Assembly (NCBI RefSeq): GCF_012927325.1
Contig: NZ_JABBGI010000010.1
Coordinates: forward strand, 1-64,000
DNA length: 64,000 bases
Source: Chryseobacterium antibioticum
Lineage (GTDB): Bacteria; Bacteroidota; Bacteroidia; Flavobacteriales; Weeksellaceae
Direction: 5' to 3'
In this document: in pieces, positions 17,700-25,082 of the stretch
How the letters are laid out: each line of letters starts with the position of its first letter
Numbering within the stretch: position 1 is the first letter of the stretch
Notes under the pieces: generated by a model
What the model was told of the DNA's origin: nothing
What the model saw: only the letters and a program-made list of their open reading frames with translations
The model's database searches: none
Position numbers and translations under genes: made by a program

Positions 17700-19310
17700 C
17701 TATTTTATCTTCTTCGCCATATAATCACTTTCGTTTCCGAGCCTGTCAACGGCTTTTATCGCGACTGCATTTAATTTTCTACCTTCTTTATTTTTCGGAA
17801 TATCTTTTGAAAGGGTGTCCAATGTCAGGATTTCTGTTTCCCAGACTCCGTTGTATTGAGTGAAAAGTACCCATTGGAATACATCTCTTATATTTTTGCT
17901 GCTCCAGCTGATTCTTGCGGAGTTTCCATTGTCTGTAACAAATATTGTAGGCGTCTGCAGTGAAGCTGTCTTGATCCATGGTGTTTTCGGCACAAGTGCT
18001 TTTTCTTTGTACGGTCCGTTTTTCAAGACAGGAAGCATATTGGAATTTTTGGTAAGCCCTGCAATACTCCAGTGAATTTCTCCGGCATCGTTCTTTAAGA
18101 TCTGTCTGGATATTTCAATCTGATTTTTAATTTCCGCAGGACGGTCGGATACTTTGATCTCAACGGTATTGAGTCCCGGCCATAAGTGGCGGTTCATGGT
18201 GTTTTCAGATTTCCACCAGTTCAATAATGCTTCAAATCCCTGCCCTTTTGAATCGATAGGCCAATAAAGCTGTGGCGAGAAATAATCTACCCATCCTTTA
18301 TTCAGCCATAATTTAGCATCAGCATACAGTTCATCATATTGAGACGAACCTGCGATTCCTGCCGGATATCCAGGTTTCCAGATCCCAAACGGGCTGATCC
18401 CGAATCTCACGTAGTTTTTCTCTGCATGAATTTCTTTATAAATCCGTTCAACGAATCTGTTGACATTATCTCTTCTCCAGTCGGCTCTCGATAATGTTCC
18501 GCCGTTTCTCAGATATTCATTCCAGCTTGCATTATCCGGAAAATCTGCTCCCCTGTTGTAGGTAGCATAAGGATAGAAGTAATCATCAAAATGTACAGCA
18601 TCGATATCATATCTTTTCACAATATCTTTTACAACATTGGAAACGTGGCCCTGAGTTTTTGGATTAGCCGGATCGAACCAATACATTCCGTTCTTTAATT
18701 TAATCACAATATCGGAAAGCTTACTGGCCATAGAAAGGCTGTTTACGGCACCTCCGTTGGAATGATGGGCACGGTAAGGATTTAACCAGACATGAAGTTC
18801 CAGGCCTCTTTTATGAGCTTCTTCAATCCAGAACTGAAGGGGATCATAATTGGGATACGGAGCCATTCCTGTCTGTCCGGTCAGAAAGTATGACCATGGT
18901 TCTATATTACTTGTATACAGCGCATCTGCAGAAGGTCTGATCTGGAAGACTGCAGCATTGAAGTTATTGTTTTTAAGCATATCGAGCATGCTTATGGCTT
19001 CTGCTTTCTGCTGGTCGACCGTTAAATCATTTCTTGACGGCCAGTTGATATTGGCTACACTTGCAATCCAGGCTGCACGGAATTCTCTTTTAACTTCCGG
19101 AAGTGTGGTTCTGAAGATTTCTTCAGTTGGGGGTATTGCTGTTACAGGTTTGGTTGTAGTAACGGGCTCTTTAGGTTTTGAGGTATTGCTGTTTGGTTTG
19201 GCTGTATTCTTAGTCGGTGTTGGCTTTACTGTATTGCTCTGTACGGAACAACTGGTATATGATGCAAAAACTCCGGCTAAAACAGTAAGTTTTATAATAT
19301 TCATTCTCAT
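17700..19310 (-). CDS. GHL10/DUF187-family glycoside hydrolase-like lipoprotein
   Basis: A roughly 536-aa exported lipoprotein. The N-terminus has a signal sequence with a lipobox ending SYTSC, then a low-complexity T/P/K linker (about residues 25-60), then the GHL10 (YngK-like) domain with REFRAAWIASVANINWPSRN, VFQIRPSADALY, ELHVWLNPYRAHH, DAVHFDDYFYPY and a C-terminal fibronectin-like end. The family is a TIM-barrel related to glycoside hydrolases and thought to act on polysaccharide or peptidoglycan; the substrate is not established. I start at ATG 19310; an upstream TTG at 19319 and an ATG at 19304 are alternatives. Confidence 0.85.
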   Translation of the reverse strand: MRMNIIKLTVLAGVFASYTSCSVQSNTVKPTPTKNTAKPNSNTSKPKEPVTTTKPVTAIPPTEEIFRTTLPEVKREFRAAWIASVANINWPSRNDLTVDQQKAEAISMLDMLKNNNFNAAVFQIRPSADALYTSNIEPWSYFLTGQTGMAPYPNYDPLQFWIEEAHKRGLELHVWLNPYRAHHSNGGAVNSLSMASKLSDIVIKLKNGMYWFDPANPKTQGHVSNVVKDIVKRYDIDAVHFDDYFYPYATYNRGADFPDNASWNEYLRNGGTLSRADWRRDNVNRFVERIYKEIHAEKNYVRFGISPFGIWKPGYPAGIAGSSQYDELYADAKLWLNKGWVDYFSPQLYWPIDSKGQGFEALLNWWKSENTMNRHLWPGLNTVEIKVSDRPAEIKNQIEISRQILKNDAGEIHWSIAGLTKNSNMLPVLKNGPYKEKALVPKTPWIKTASLQTPTIFVTDNGNSARISWSSKNIRDVFQWVLFTQYNGVWETEILTLDTLSKDIPKNKEGRKLNAVAIKAVDRLGNESDYMAKKIK

Positions 19311-19387
19311 CGTCTGCAAACTACTTTAAATTTATTTTTTCTAAGAGATTATTATGCCAAAATAAACATTTTAAGACATAGTCTCAT

Positions 19388-19417
19388 AAAAAAAGCCCCG
19401 AAAAATTCGAGGCTTTT
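19388..19417 (-). terminator. Terminator after typA
   Basis: AAAAGCCcCGAA / TTCGaGGCTTTT arms with an A-rich lead on the plus strand, 18 bp after the typA stop. Confidence 0.7.
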
Positions 19418-19435
19418 CTAATATATAAGAATTTC

Positions 19436-21241
19436 TTAAGCTTTCGCTGATCTTTCCACTCTTTTTCTTTCTTCTTCAGAAAGGATTTTCTTTCTCATAC
19501 GGATAAAGTTTGGAGTTACCTCGATCGCTTCATCACCCTGGATATATTCCATACATTCTTCAAGAGAGAATAAGATTTTTGGAGCAACTCCACCATCTTT
19601 ATCTTTACCTGCAGCACGTATATTGTTTAATTGTTTTGCTTCTACAATATTTATGACTAAATCGCCTGGTTTGTTTTGCTCACCAATGATCATACCTGCA
19701 TAGATCTCCTCGCCCGGATCAACATAGAACTTACCTCTATCCTGTAATTTAGCGATAGAATATTCAGTAGCCGGACCTTGACCTTTGCTAACCAAAACAC
19801 CATTACTTCTTCCAGGAATAGCTCCTTTGAAAGGTTTGTATTCTGTGAAACGGTGCGCCATAATAGCTTCACCGGCAGTAGCAGTCAACATCTGAGAACG
19901 CAATCCGATCAAACCTCTGGAAGGAATTTCGAATTCCATATGCTGCATTTCACCTTTAGTTTCCATAATGTGAAGATCTCCTTTTCTCTGAGTAGCCAAA
20001 TCGATTACTCTTGAAGCAAATTCTTCAGGAACGTCAACAACCAAAGATTCATAAGGCTCACATTTTTCTCCATCGATTTCTCTAAGGATAACTTGCGGCT
20101 GACCAATTGTCATTTCATATCCTTCCCTTCTCATTGTTTCAATTAAAACTGACAAGTGAAGAATACCTCTACCAAATACCAAGAAAGTATTTGCATCCTG
20201 AGTTTGCTCAACTCTTAATGCTAAGTTTTTCTCTAATTCTTTATACAATCTCTCTTTAAGGTGATTAGAAGTCACATATTTACCATCTTTTCCAAAGAAA
20301 GGTGAATTGTTGATTGAGAACGTCATGTTCAACGTAGGCTCATCAATCGAAGTTCTTGGCAATGGTTCAGGATTTTCAAGATCTACGAAAGAATCTCCAA
20401 TCTGGAAGGCATCGAAACCTACTACAGCACAGATATCTCCAGCTTTCACTTCTGTAACTTTTTTCTTTCCTAATCCTTCAAAGACGTACAGTTCTTTTAC
20501 TTTTCCTTTCAGAATCTTACCGTCTGCCTGAGCTAAACCAATCCACTGAGATTCTTTGATCTCCCCTCTGATTACCTTTCCAATTGCAATTCTTCCTAAG
20601 AAAGAAGAGAAATCAAGAGAAACAATCTGCATCTGTAAGTTTCCTTCTGCCACTTTCGGTTCAGGAACATACTGTAAGATACCATCTAATAATGGGAAAA
20701 TATCTTCTGTTTGTTCTAATGAAGTGTTGAACCAACCTTGCTTAGAAGAACCGTAGAATGTTGGGAAATCCAACTGCTCTTCAGTTGCTTCAAGAGCAAA
20801 GAATAAATCAAATACTTTATCATGAACTTCTTCAGGACGACAGTTTGGTTTATCTACTTTGTTGATTACTACTAGTGGTCTAAGTCCTAATTCCAAAGCT
20901 TTCTGAAGTACGAATCTTGTTTGAGGCATTGGCCCTTCAAAGGCATCCACCAACAAGATTACTCCGTCCGCCATTTTTAAAACTCTCTCTACTTCCCCAC
21001 CAAAATCGGCGTGACCAGGAGTATCGATTACGTTAATTTTAACGTCTTTATAAGTAACAGAAATATTTTTAGATAGAATGGTAATACCTCTTTCTCTTTC
21101 AAGATCGTTATTATCCATTATTAATTCTCCACTTTCCTGATTTTCTCTGAAAATGTTTGTAGCATGAATAATCTTGTCAACCAAAGTCGTCTTCCCGTGG
21201 TCAACGTGTGCGATAATCGCAATATTTCTAATGTTTTGCAT
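19436..21241 (-). CDS. typA: Translational GTPase TypA/BipA
   Basis: A 601-aa ribosome-associated GTPase that helps 50S assembly and stress responses. Motifs: AHVDHGKTTLVDKI (G1, residues 10-23), RGITILSKN (G2), DTPGHADFGGEVER (G3) and NKVDKP (G4); then the EF-Tu-like domain II and the BipA-specific C-terminal region with LQDRGKFYVDPGEEIYAG. Full length for the family. The promoter box lies 19 bp upstream of the ATG, within GGTGCAAAAATAGTGA on the plus strand, a 16-mer shared exactly with the DUF1294 promoter. Confidence 0.96.
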   Translation of the reverse strand: MQNIRNIAIIAHVDHGKTTLVDKIIHATNIFRENQESGELIMDNNDLERERGITILSKNISVTYKDVKINVIDTPGHADFGGEVERVLKMADGVILLVDAFEGPMPQTRFVLQKALELGLRPLVVINKVDKPNCRPEEVHDKVFDLFFALEATEEQLDFPTFYGSSKQGWFNTSLEQTEDIFPLLDGILQYVPEPKVAEGNLQMQIVSLDFSSFLGRIAIGKVIRGEIKESQWIGLAQADGKILKGKVKELYVFEGLGKKKVTEVKAGDICAVVGFDAFQIGDSFVDLENPEPLPRTSIDEPTLNMTFSINNSPFFGKDGKYVTSNHLKERLYKELEKNLALRVEQTQDANTFLVFGRGILHLSVLIETMRREGYEMTIGQPQVILREIDGEKCEPYESLVVDVPEEFASRVIDLATQRKGDLHIMETKGEMQHMEFEIPSRGLIGLRSQMLTATAGEAIMAHRFTEYKPFKGAIPGRSNGVLVSKGQGPATEYSIAKLQDRGKFYVDPGEEIYAGMIIGEQNKPGDLVINIVEAKQLNNIRAAGKDKDGGVAPKILFSLEECMEYIQGDEAIEVTPNFIRMRKKILSEEERKRVERSAKA

Positions 21242-21259
21242 GAATGATTTTTACGGGTG

Positions 21260-21267
21260 CAAAAATA
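21260..21267 (-). promoter_or_regulatory. Predicted -7 box for typA
   Basis: The minus strand reads TATTTTTG. The plus-strand 16-mer GGTGCAAAAATAGTGA around it occurs again at 23572-23587. Confidence 0.55.
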
Positions 21268-21483
21268 GTGATTTCTAATGAATAATAAGCAAGAATATAA
21301 ATTAATTAACAAATTCATAATGAGAGCGTTAAACAAAAACATTCGTTAAAGCCTTAAAATAGAATCATTTATGATATTTTCCACATGATAAATTAAAAAT
21401 ATAAGATTAAGTTTAAATGAGTAATCATCTCCATATTTTTTGAAACAATAAATAATACGACGAGTTCTGTCGTCATGCAACCC

Positions 21484-21491
21484 TACTTTTG
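21484..21491 (+). promoter_or_regulatory. Predicted -7 box for the beta-helix gene
   Basis: TACTTTTG matches TAnnTTTG; transcription would start near 21498 with a 47-nt leader. Apart from these promoters, the 303-bp stretch 21242-21544 shows no feature. Confidence 0.5.
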
Positions 21492-21544
21492 CTTTATAGA
21501 TTTCCTGCAGGAAATAAATTATTAACATCAAAAAAACAAAATTT

Positions 21545-23191
21545 ATGATTTTTACCAATGAATTTTTCTCACCTTCTAGTACCATCCCTGATGCAGACAG
21601 AATAGAACTGATTGATGAGTTTACTTATGAACCCCATATTTATGATAGAATATATACACCTTCTACAAGTGTGTATTTTGACGAAATTGTACACAGAAAC
21701 AGAAATGGCCTATATTATTTAAATAGGACAGTCTCCGAAAGCACAAAACCTTTAAATGTGGCTATTTTCGGAGTAAAAGGCAATGGAACTGCAGACGATA
21801 CGGAAAATATTAACAAAGCTGTCTTATATTTAGCTTCTAAGGGCGGAGGCATATTATTATTTGGAAATAATAAAAAATATTATATAAAACAATCCATATT
21901 CATTACAAATAATGTCTGTTTTTATTGTAATGGTTCCACTTTTAAAGGAGACGGGACAAATACTATTTTGAAAACAGCCTACCTGGATAATAACAGTCTA
22001 AAAGGTAATCACGGTACTAATACAGAAAGCCATGTTATAACTTTCTCTCATATAAAAGATGCTAATTTTGAAGACTGTGCTGTAGGTTTAGATTTCTTTA
22101 ATTTTTGCCATGGTTCAAGTTTAGAAAATATTAAATTTACAGACTGTGAGGTTTCGTGGAAATTTTTAGACTGTTTTTATACCAGCATGAAAAACATTAT
22201 GTCTTCTGGTAAAAACAGCAATCAGTATGCGTATCAGTTTTTAGGGCAAAACAATGCACTTCTATTAGAAAGAGTATCGGCTACCAAAGACTTTGGATTC
22301 TTATTTGACGGAGGAACTACAGCTACCACCTTAATCTCGCCTACCACAGAAGGAGGACAAATTGGATTAAAATTCAAAGGTGATTGTCTAGGCATCGTTA
22401 TTAAAGGAATATATGCAGAAGCTATATTCAATGCCATTGATCTTTCTGAAGTCCACAATGGCACATTTGAAATCACAGGCGGTTATTTTAATTATGTAGA
22501 TAGACCGTTAATAGGCCCTGGAAATCTGGCCCAACCTAATGAACCCGTAAACTATGGACAGGTTACAGGTGAATGGAATAACAATACCATCATTGCTGAC
22601 AGACAATTACCTATTACTGATAGCAATGGCCATACCATCGGATATAATACCTATCGTGGTTTAATGGATATTTCCCAACCAAGAAATTATATTAATTATT
22701 CACTTCCTATCGTAGAGGGAGATGGCCTCCTTCCACCCAACTGGACGGTTGGAGATCATAATATTATCTCATCTTACGGACAAATAAAAGCTACCCATAC
22801 TAAGGCAATCGGCAATGTAAAAAGACAATTCGGTGTTATTCCGGTAACGAGAAGCGGAGATGTCGGAGACGGAAAGGCCGGCTATATTCCAGACTGTACT
22901 CATGAGCTGATGGGAAATGATCCTTCTAATTTTGGAATAAAAATCACAACTAAAATTAAATTCCAGGAATATATGATGTTTGCCAAGTACAATATCTATG
23001 TAGCAACCTACTCTTTGGGAAGATGGTTTTATGGTGATATTTTCGGCAAAAACCTGTCTGCAAAAGATGTTGGAAATTCACAGATAACCTCTATTGAAAA
23101 CGAAAACGGGTTTCTGGTTATTAAAATAACAGGATTCAATGAACCTAATCTCAGCTATATCATTCAGGGAAATGTACAGCTTATTGTATAA
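21545..23191 (+). CDS. Right-handed beta-helix (pectate lyase 3 / tailspike-like) protein
   Basis: A 548-aa protein. Residues about 70-140 match the start of the pectate_lyase_3 domain (NVAIFGVKGNGTADDTENIN then KAVLYLASKGGGILLFGN), as in phage tailspikes and GH28-like enzymes; the middle carries irregular beta-helix rungs. The C-terminal 130 residues look like a separate beta-sandwich. There is no signal peptide, unusual for a polysaccharide lyase of this phylum and reminiscent of phage or contractile-particle fibre proteins. It stands alone between typA and DUF1294, with its own promoter and terminator. Enzyme activity and substrate are unknown. Confidence 0.75.
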   Translation: MIFTNEFFSPSSTIPDADRIELIDEFTYEPHIYDRIYTPSTSVYFDEIVHRNRNGLYYLNRTVSESTKPLNVAIFGVKGNGTADDTENINKAVLYLASKGGGILLFGNNKKYYIKQSIFITNNVCFYCNGSTFKGDGTNTILKTAYLDNNSLKGNHGTNTESHVITFSHIKDANFEDCAVGLDFFNFCHGSSLENIKFTDCEVSWKFLDCFYTSMKNIMSSGKNSNQYAYQFLGQNNALLLERVSATKDFGFLFDGGTTATTLISPTTEGGQIGLKFKGDCLGIVIKGIYAEAIFNAIDLSEVHNGTFEITGGYFNYVDRPLIGPGNLAQPNEPVNYGQVTGEWNNNTIIADRQLPITDSNGHTIGYNTYRGLMDISQPRNYINYSLPIVEGDGLLPPNWTVGDHNIISSYGQIKATHTKAIGNVKRQFGVIPVTRSGDVGDGKAGYIPDCTHELMGNDPSNFGIKITTKIKFQEYMMFAKYNIYVATYSLGRWFYGDIFGKNLSAKDVGNSQITSIENENGFLVIKITGFNEPNLSYIIQGNVQLIV

Positions 23192-23197
23192 CGGAAG

Positions 23198-23219
23198 ACA
23201 CCTCATTTTGAGGTGTTTG
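23198..23219 (+). terminator. Terminator after the beta-helix gene
   Basis: Perfect 8-bp stem ACACCTCA/TGAGGTGT with a TTT loop, 6 bp after the stop. Confidence 0.75.
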
Positions 23220-23291
23220 TTATGAATGAACATTAAGATATTACGTTAATTTCATACACCAATCTTCAATTACATTCACATGAATATTTTT

Positions 23292-23570
23292 CTATCCAAG
23301 AAATTTATGGCAGAGACCAGTAGTCCAAACTATATAAATAAACAATACCTGAAGCAAAACCGCTCCAACAAACTTCAGCAAAAAAGATCTTTTTGACACT
23401 TTATGCCTGAAGATAAGCATTCCTAAAATAGCACCAAGAGTTCCACCTATAAAAGCGAATCCTAAAAGTGTACTTTCCGAAATCCTTCTTTTATGTTGAA
23501 TGGAAAGCCTTTTGTCCCAGCCAAAAATAAGGAAGGTGAAAAGGTTTATTATGAGTAGAATGTATATCAT
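23292..23570 (-). CDS. DUF1294-family membrane protein
   Basis: A 92-aa membrane protein with about three hydrophobic helices. Signature segments are WDKRLSIQHKRRISESTLL and GGTLGAILGMLIFRHKVSK, which match the DUF1294 family (full length for the stand-alone form). The family has no established function; some members are fused to cold-shock domains. The -7 box ends right at the start codon, so the mRNA is probably nearly leaderless. Confidence 0.85.
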   Translation of the reverse strand: MIYILLIINLFTFLIFGWDKRLSIQHKRRISESTLLGFAFIGGTLGAILGMLIFRHKVSKRSFLLKFVGAVLLQVLFIYIVWTTGLCHKFLG

Positions 23571-23575
23571 TGGTG

Positions 23576-23583
23576 CAAAAATA
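23576..23583 (-). promoter_or_regulatory. Predicted -7 box for the DUF1294 gene
   Basis: The minus strand reads TATTTTTG inside a 16-mer identical to the typA promoter. Start falls on or next to the ATG at 23570. Confidence 0.5.
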
Positions 23584-23594
23584 GTGAATTAAGC

Positions 23595-23619
23595 GGTGGC
23601 TTCGAGTGCCTCAGCCACC
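23595..23619. repeat. REP-like palindrome, copy A
   Basis: A 25-bp imperfect palindrome with outer arms GGTGGCT/AGCCACC and inner GAG/CTC around TGC. The exact reverse complement lies at 23706-23730, giving an inverted pair. Confidence 0.7.
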
Positions 23620-23705
23620 TTGTATTTGCCTTTTGATGAGAAATTTGTCTTTCTATTTATTCATCATTAATCTTAACAAAATTATTTCTGACTGTATTTC
23701 CAAAA

Positions 23706-23730
23706 GGTGGCTGAGGCACTCGAAGCCACC
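23706..23730. repeat. REP-like palindrome, copy B (inverted)
   Basis: Exact reverse complement of copy A over 25 bp, 86 bp away. It lies 7 bp beyond the 3' end of the GIY-YIG pseudogene. Confidence 0.7.
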
Positions 23731-23737
23731 TTATCTC

Positions 23738-24055
23738 TCAGTCATCTAACTCTTCGGAAAATAAATCCCTGTATGCCACAGCCAATTGAGGAAGCAAATC
23801 AGGATGTATTGATAAGTGCTTCTTTTTTCTTTCGGTTCCATCCCTGGATCTGCTTTTCTCTGTAAAAAGCGAGATCGATACGGTCATATTCTTCAAAATA
23901 GATCAGCTTAACGGAAGTCTTCTTTTCGTATGATTAGAACCTTCTCCTGATTGATGTTGAAGAATTCTGCGTTCAAGATTATTGGTACTACCTGCGTAAT
24001 AACTCCCGTCTGCATATAATAAAATATACATCCAGCCTTTGACTTTCTCTTTCAT
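23738..24055 (-). pseudogene. GIY-YIG nuclease-domain gene with two frameshifts
   Basis: The reading frame from the ATG at 24055 gives MKEKVKGWMYILLYADGSYY then AGSTNNLERRILQHQ, the GIY-YIG core (YIL...YAGST) with its downstream Arg. After HTKRRLP the frame is lost near 23911; the next frame continues KLIYFEEYDRIDLAFYREKQ then IQGWNRKKKEALIN and stops at 23799, and a third frame carries LLPQLAVAYRDLFSEELDD to a stop at 23738. Joined, the parts give a full UPF0213-type protein of about 105 aa. Two lesions in one gene argue for a true pseudogene rather than a read error. REP-like palindromes flank it on both sides. Confidence 0.75.
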
Positions 24056-24094
24056 ATTTGTGTTTTTGTAAATATAAAATTTTTTATCATTCCC

Positions 24095-24111
24095 GTGGCT
24101 TCGAGTGCCTC
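24095..24111. repeat. Partial REP-like palindrome, copy C
   Basis: GTGGCTTCGAGTGCCTC, 17 bp identical to the left part of copy A, 40 bp upstream of the GIY-YIG start. The right arm is missing. Confidence 0.6.
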
Positions 24112-24133
24112 TATTTGGATACCTCTCCCACAA

Positions 24134-24163
24134 TAAAAAAGCTGCTTTCATAAGAAAGCAGCT
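24134..24163 (-). terminator. Terminator after the YceI gene
   Basis: 10-bp stem AGCTGCTTTC/GAAAGCAGCT with a 4-nt loop, preceded by AAAAAA on the plus strand (T-run on the minus strand). Confidence 0.8.
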
Positions 24164-24188
24164 CTCAGTATTTGTATTATCTAACAAT

Positions 24189-24866
24189 TTATTTTTTAGC
24201 TTTAACATCAACAGCGATCTCGATGTCTTTGCTGATCATCCATTCAGCTGGATCTGTTTCTGAAGTACCAAACTTGATTCCCCAATCTGCTCTGTTTACT
24301 GTAAATTTAGCCTGAACTGCAGCTGAATTATCTGTAACATCTACTTTAGCAGGGAAAGTTACATTGATTGTTTTTCCTGATAATGTAAGGTTTCCGCTTA
24401 CTGTTTTATTAGCGCCTGCAACAGCGTCTTTAGGTGTATCTTTCAAGTCTGTAACACTTGTAATTTTGAAGTCTGATGTAGGATTTTTTGCCGTATCAAA
24501 GAAATCAGGATTTTTTAAGTGAGCCTCCAAATCTGCAGGTTTTTTATCTTTTTCTGTTACTGAAGCCGGATCTACTTTGATAGAATTCATATCGATCACA
24601 AAGTTTCCTGCAGAAAGCTGACCACCTTCAACGCTTAAATCTCCTGATTTTACGCTAAGTGTTCCCCAACGAGGAGCCATTCCTCCTTTGTGAAAAGCTT
24701 TCCAGTTTACTACAGAAGTCGCAACATCAACTGGCAATACTTCTCCTTTGCTTTCAGCTACCGTCTGCTCTGTAGCTGTAGACGCAGTACCTGCTGATTT
24801 ATCTTTATTACATGATGCTGCAAGCAATCCTACTCCTACTAATGCAATTACACTAAGTTTTTTCAT
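24189..24866 (-). CDS. YceI-family lipoprotein
   Basis: A 225-aa exported protein. The signal peptide ends in a lipobox (LLAASC, Cys19), so it is lipid-anchored; a short A/T/S/E linker precedes the YceI domain (about residues 45-225), whose beta-barrel binds isoprenoid-like lipids in homologues. Visible landmarks are SVVNWKAFHKGG, PDFFDTAKNPTSDFKITSV and VNRADWGIKFG. The physiological ligand is unknown. It is a single-gene unit with a clear -7 box and terminator, next to the old end of the CRISPR array. Confidence 0.88.
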   Translation of the reverse strand: MKKLSVIALVGVGLLAASCNKDKSAGTASTATEQTVAESKGEVLPVDVATSVVNWKAFHKGGMAPRWGTLSVKSGDLSVEGGQLSAGNFVIDMNSIKVDPASVTEKDKKPADLEAHLKNPDFFDTAKNPTSDFKITSVTDLKDTPKDAVAGANKTVSGNLTLSGKTINVTFPAKVDVTDNSAAVQAKFTVNRADWGIKFGTSETDPAEWMISKDIEIAVDVKAKK

Positions 24867-24915
24867 ATTATTTTATTGTTTAAAAAATTTAATTAAAATT
24901 TTAAATTTGAAGAGT

Positions 24916-24923
24916 CAAAAGTA
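24916..24923 (-). promoter_or_regulatory. Predicted -7 box for the YceI gene
   Basis: The minus strand reads TACTTTTG, a consensus match; leader about 43 nt. Confidence 0.55.
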
Positions 24924-25082
24924 TAAAAACCTTCTCAGATATTCCCTTAACATACATCAAGAAATCATAATTTTTATTTTTTACGCTCTATTGTGGAAGA
25001 GAAATAGTAAAAAATGGAGAATCTAAAGTATTTCATTGTATAGTAAAATTACTATCTTAATGATTGATTACAAATATATTAG

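Noticed and set aside
17590..17700. Minus-strand frame following the GHL10 stop (WKKEVTIGLDIAFDYQFD)
   Set aside because: No start codon or promoter, and it overlaps a repeat-like GGCTGGAAGAAGG sequence; more likely intergenic repeat than gene.
21346..21585. 79-codon minus-strand frame between typA and the beta-helix gene
   Set aside because: It overlaps the beta-helix start, has no promoter box and reads like low-complexity AT-rich translation.
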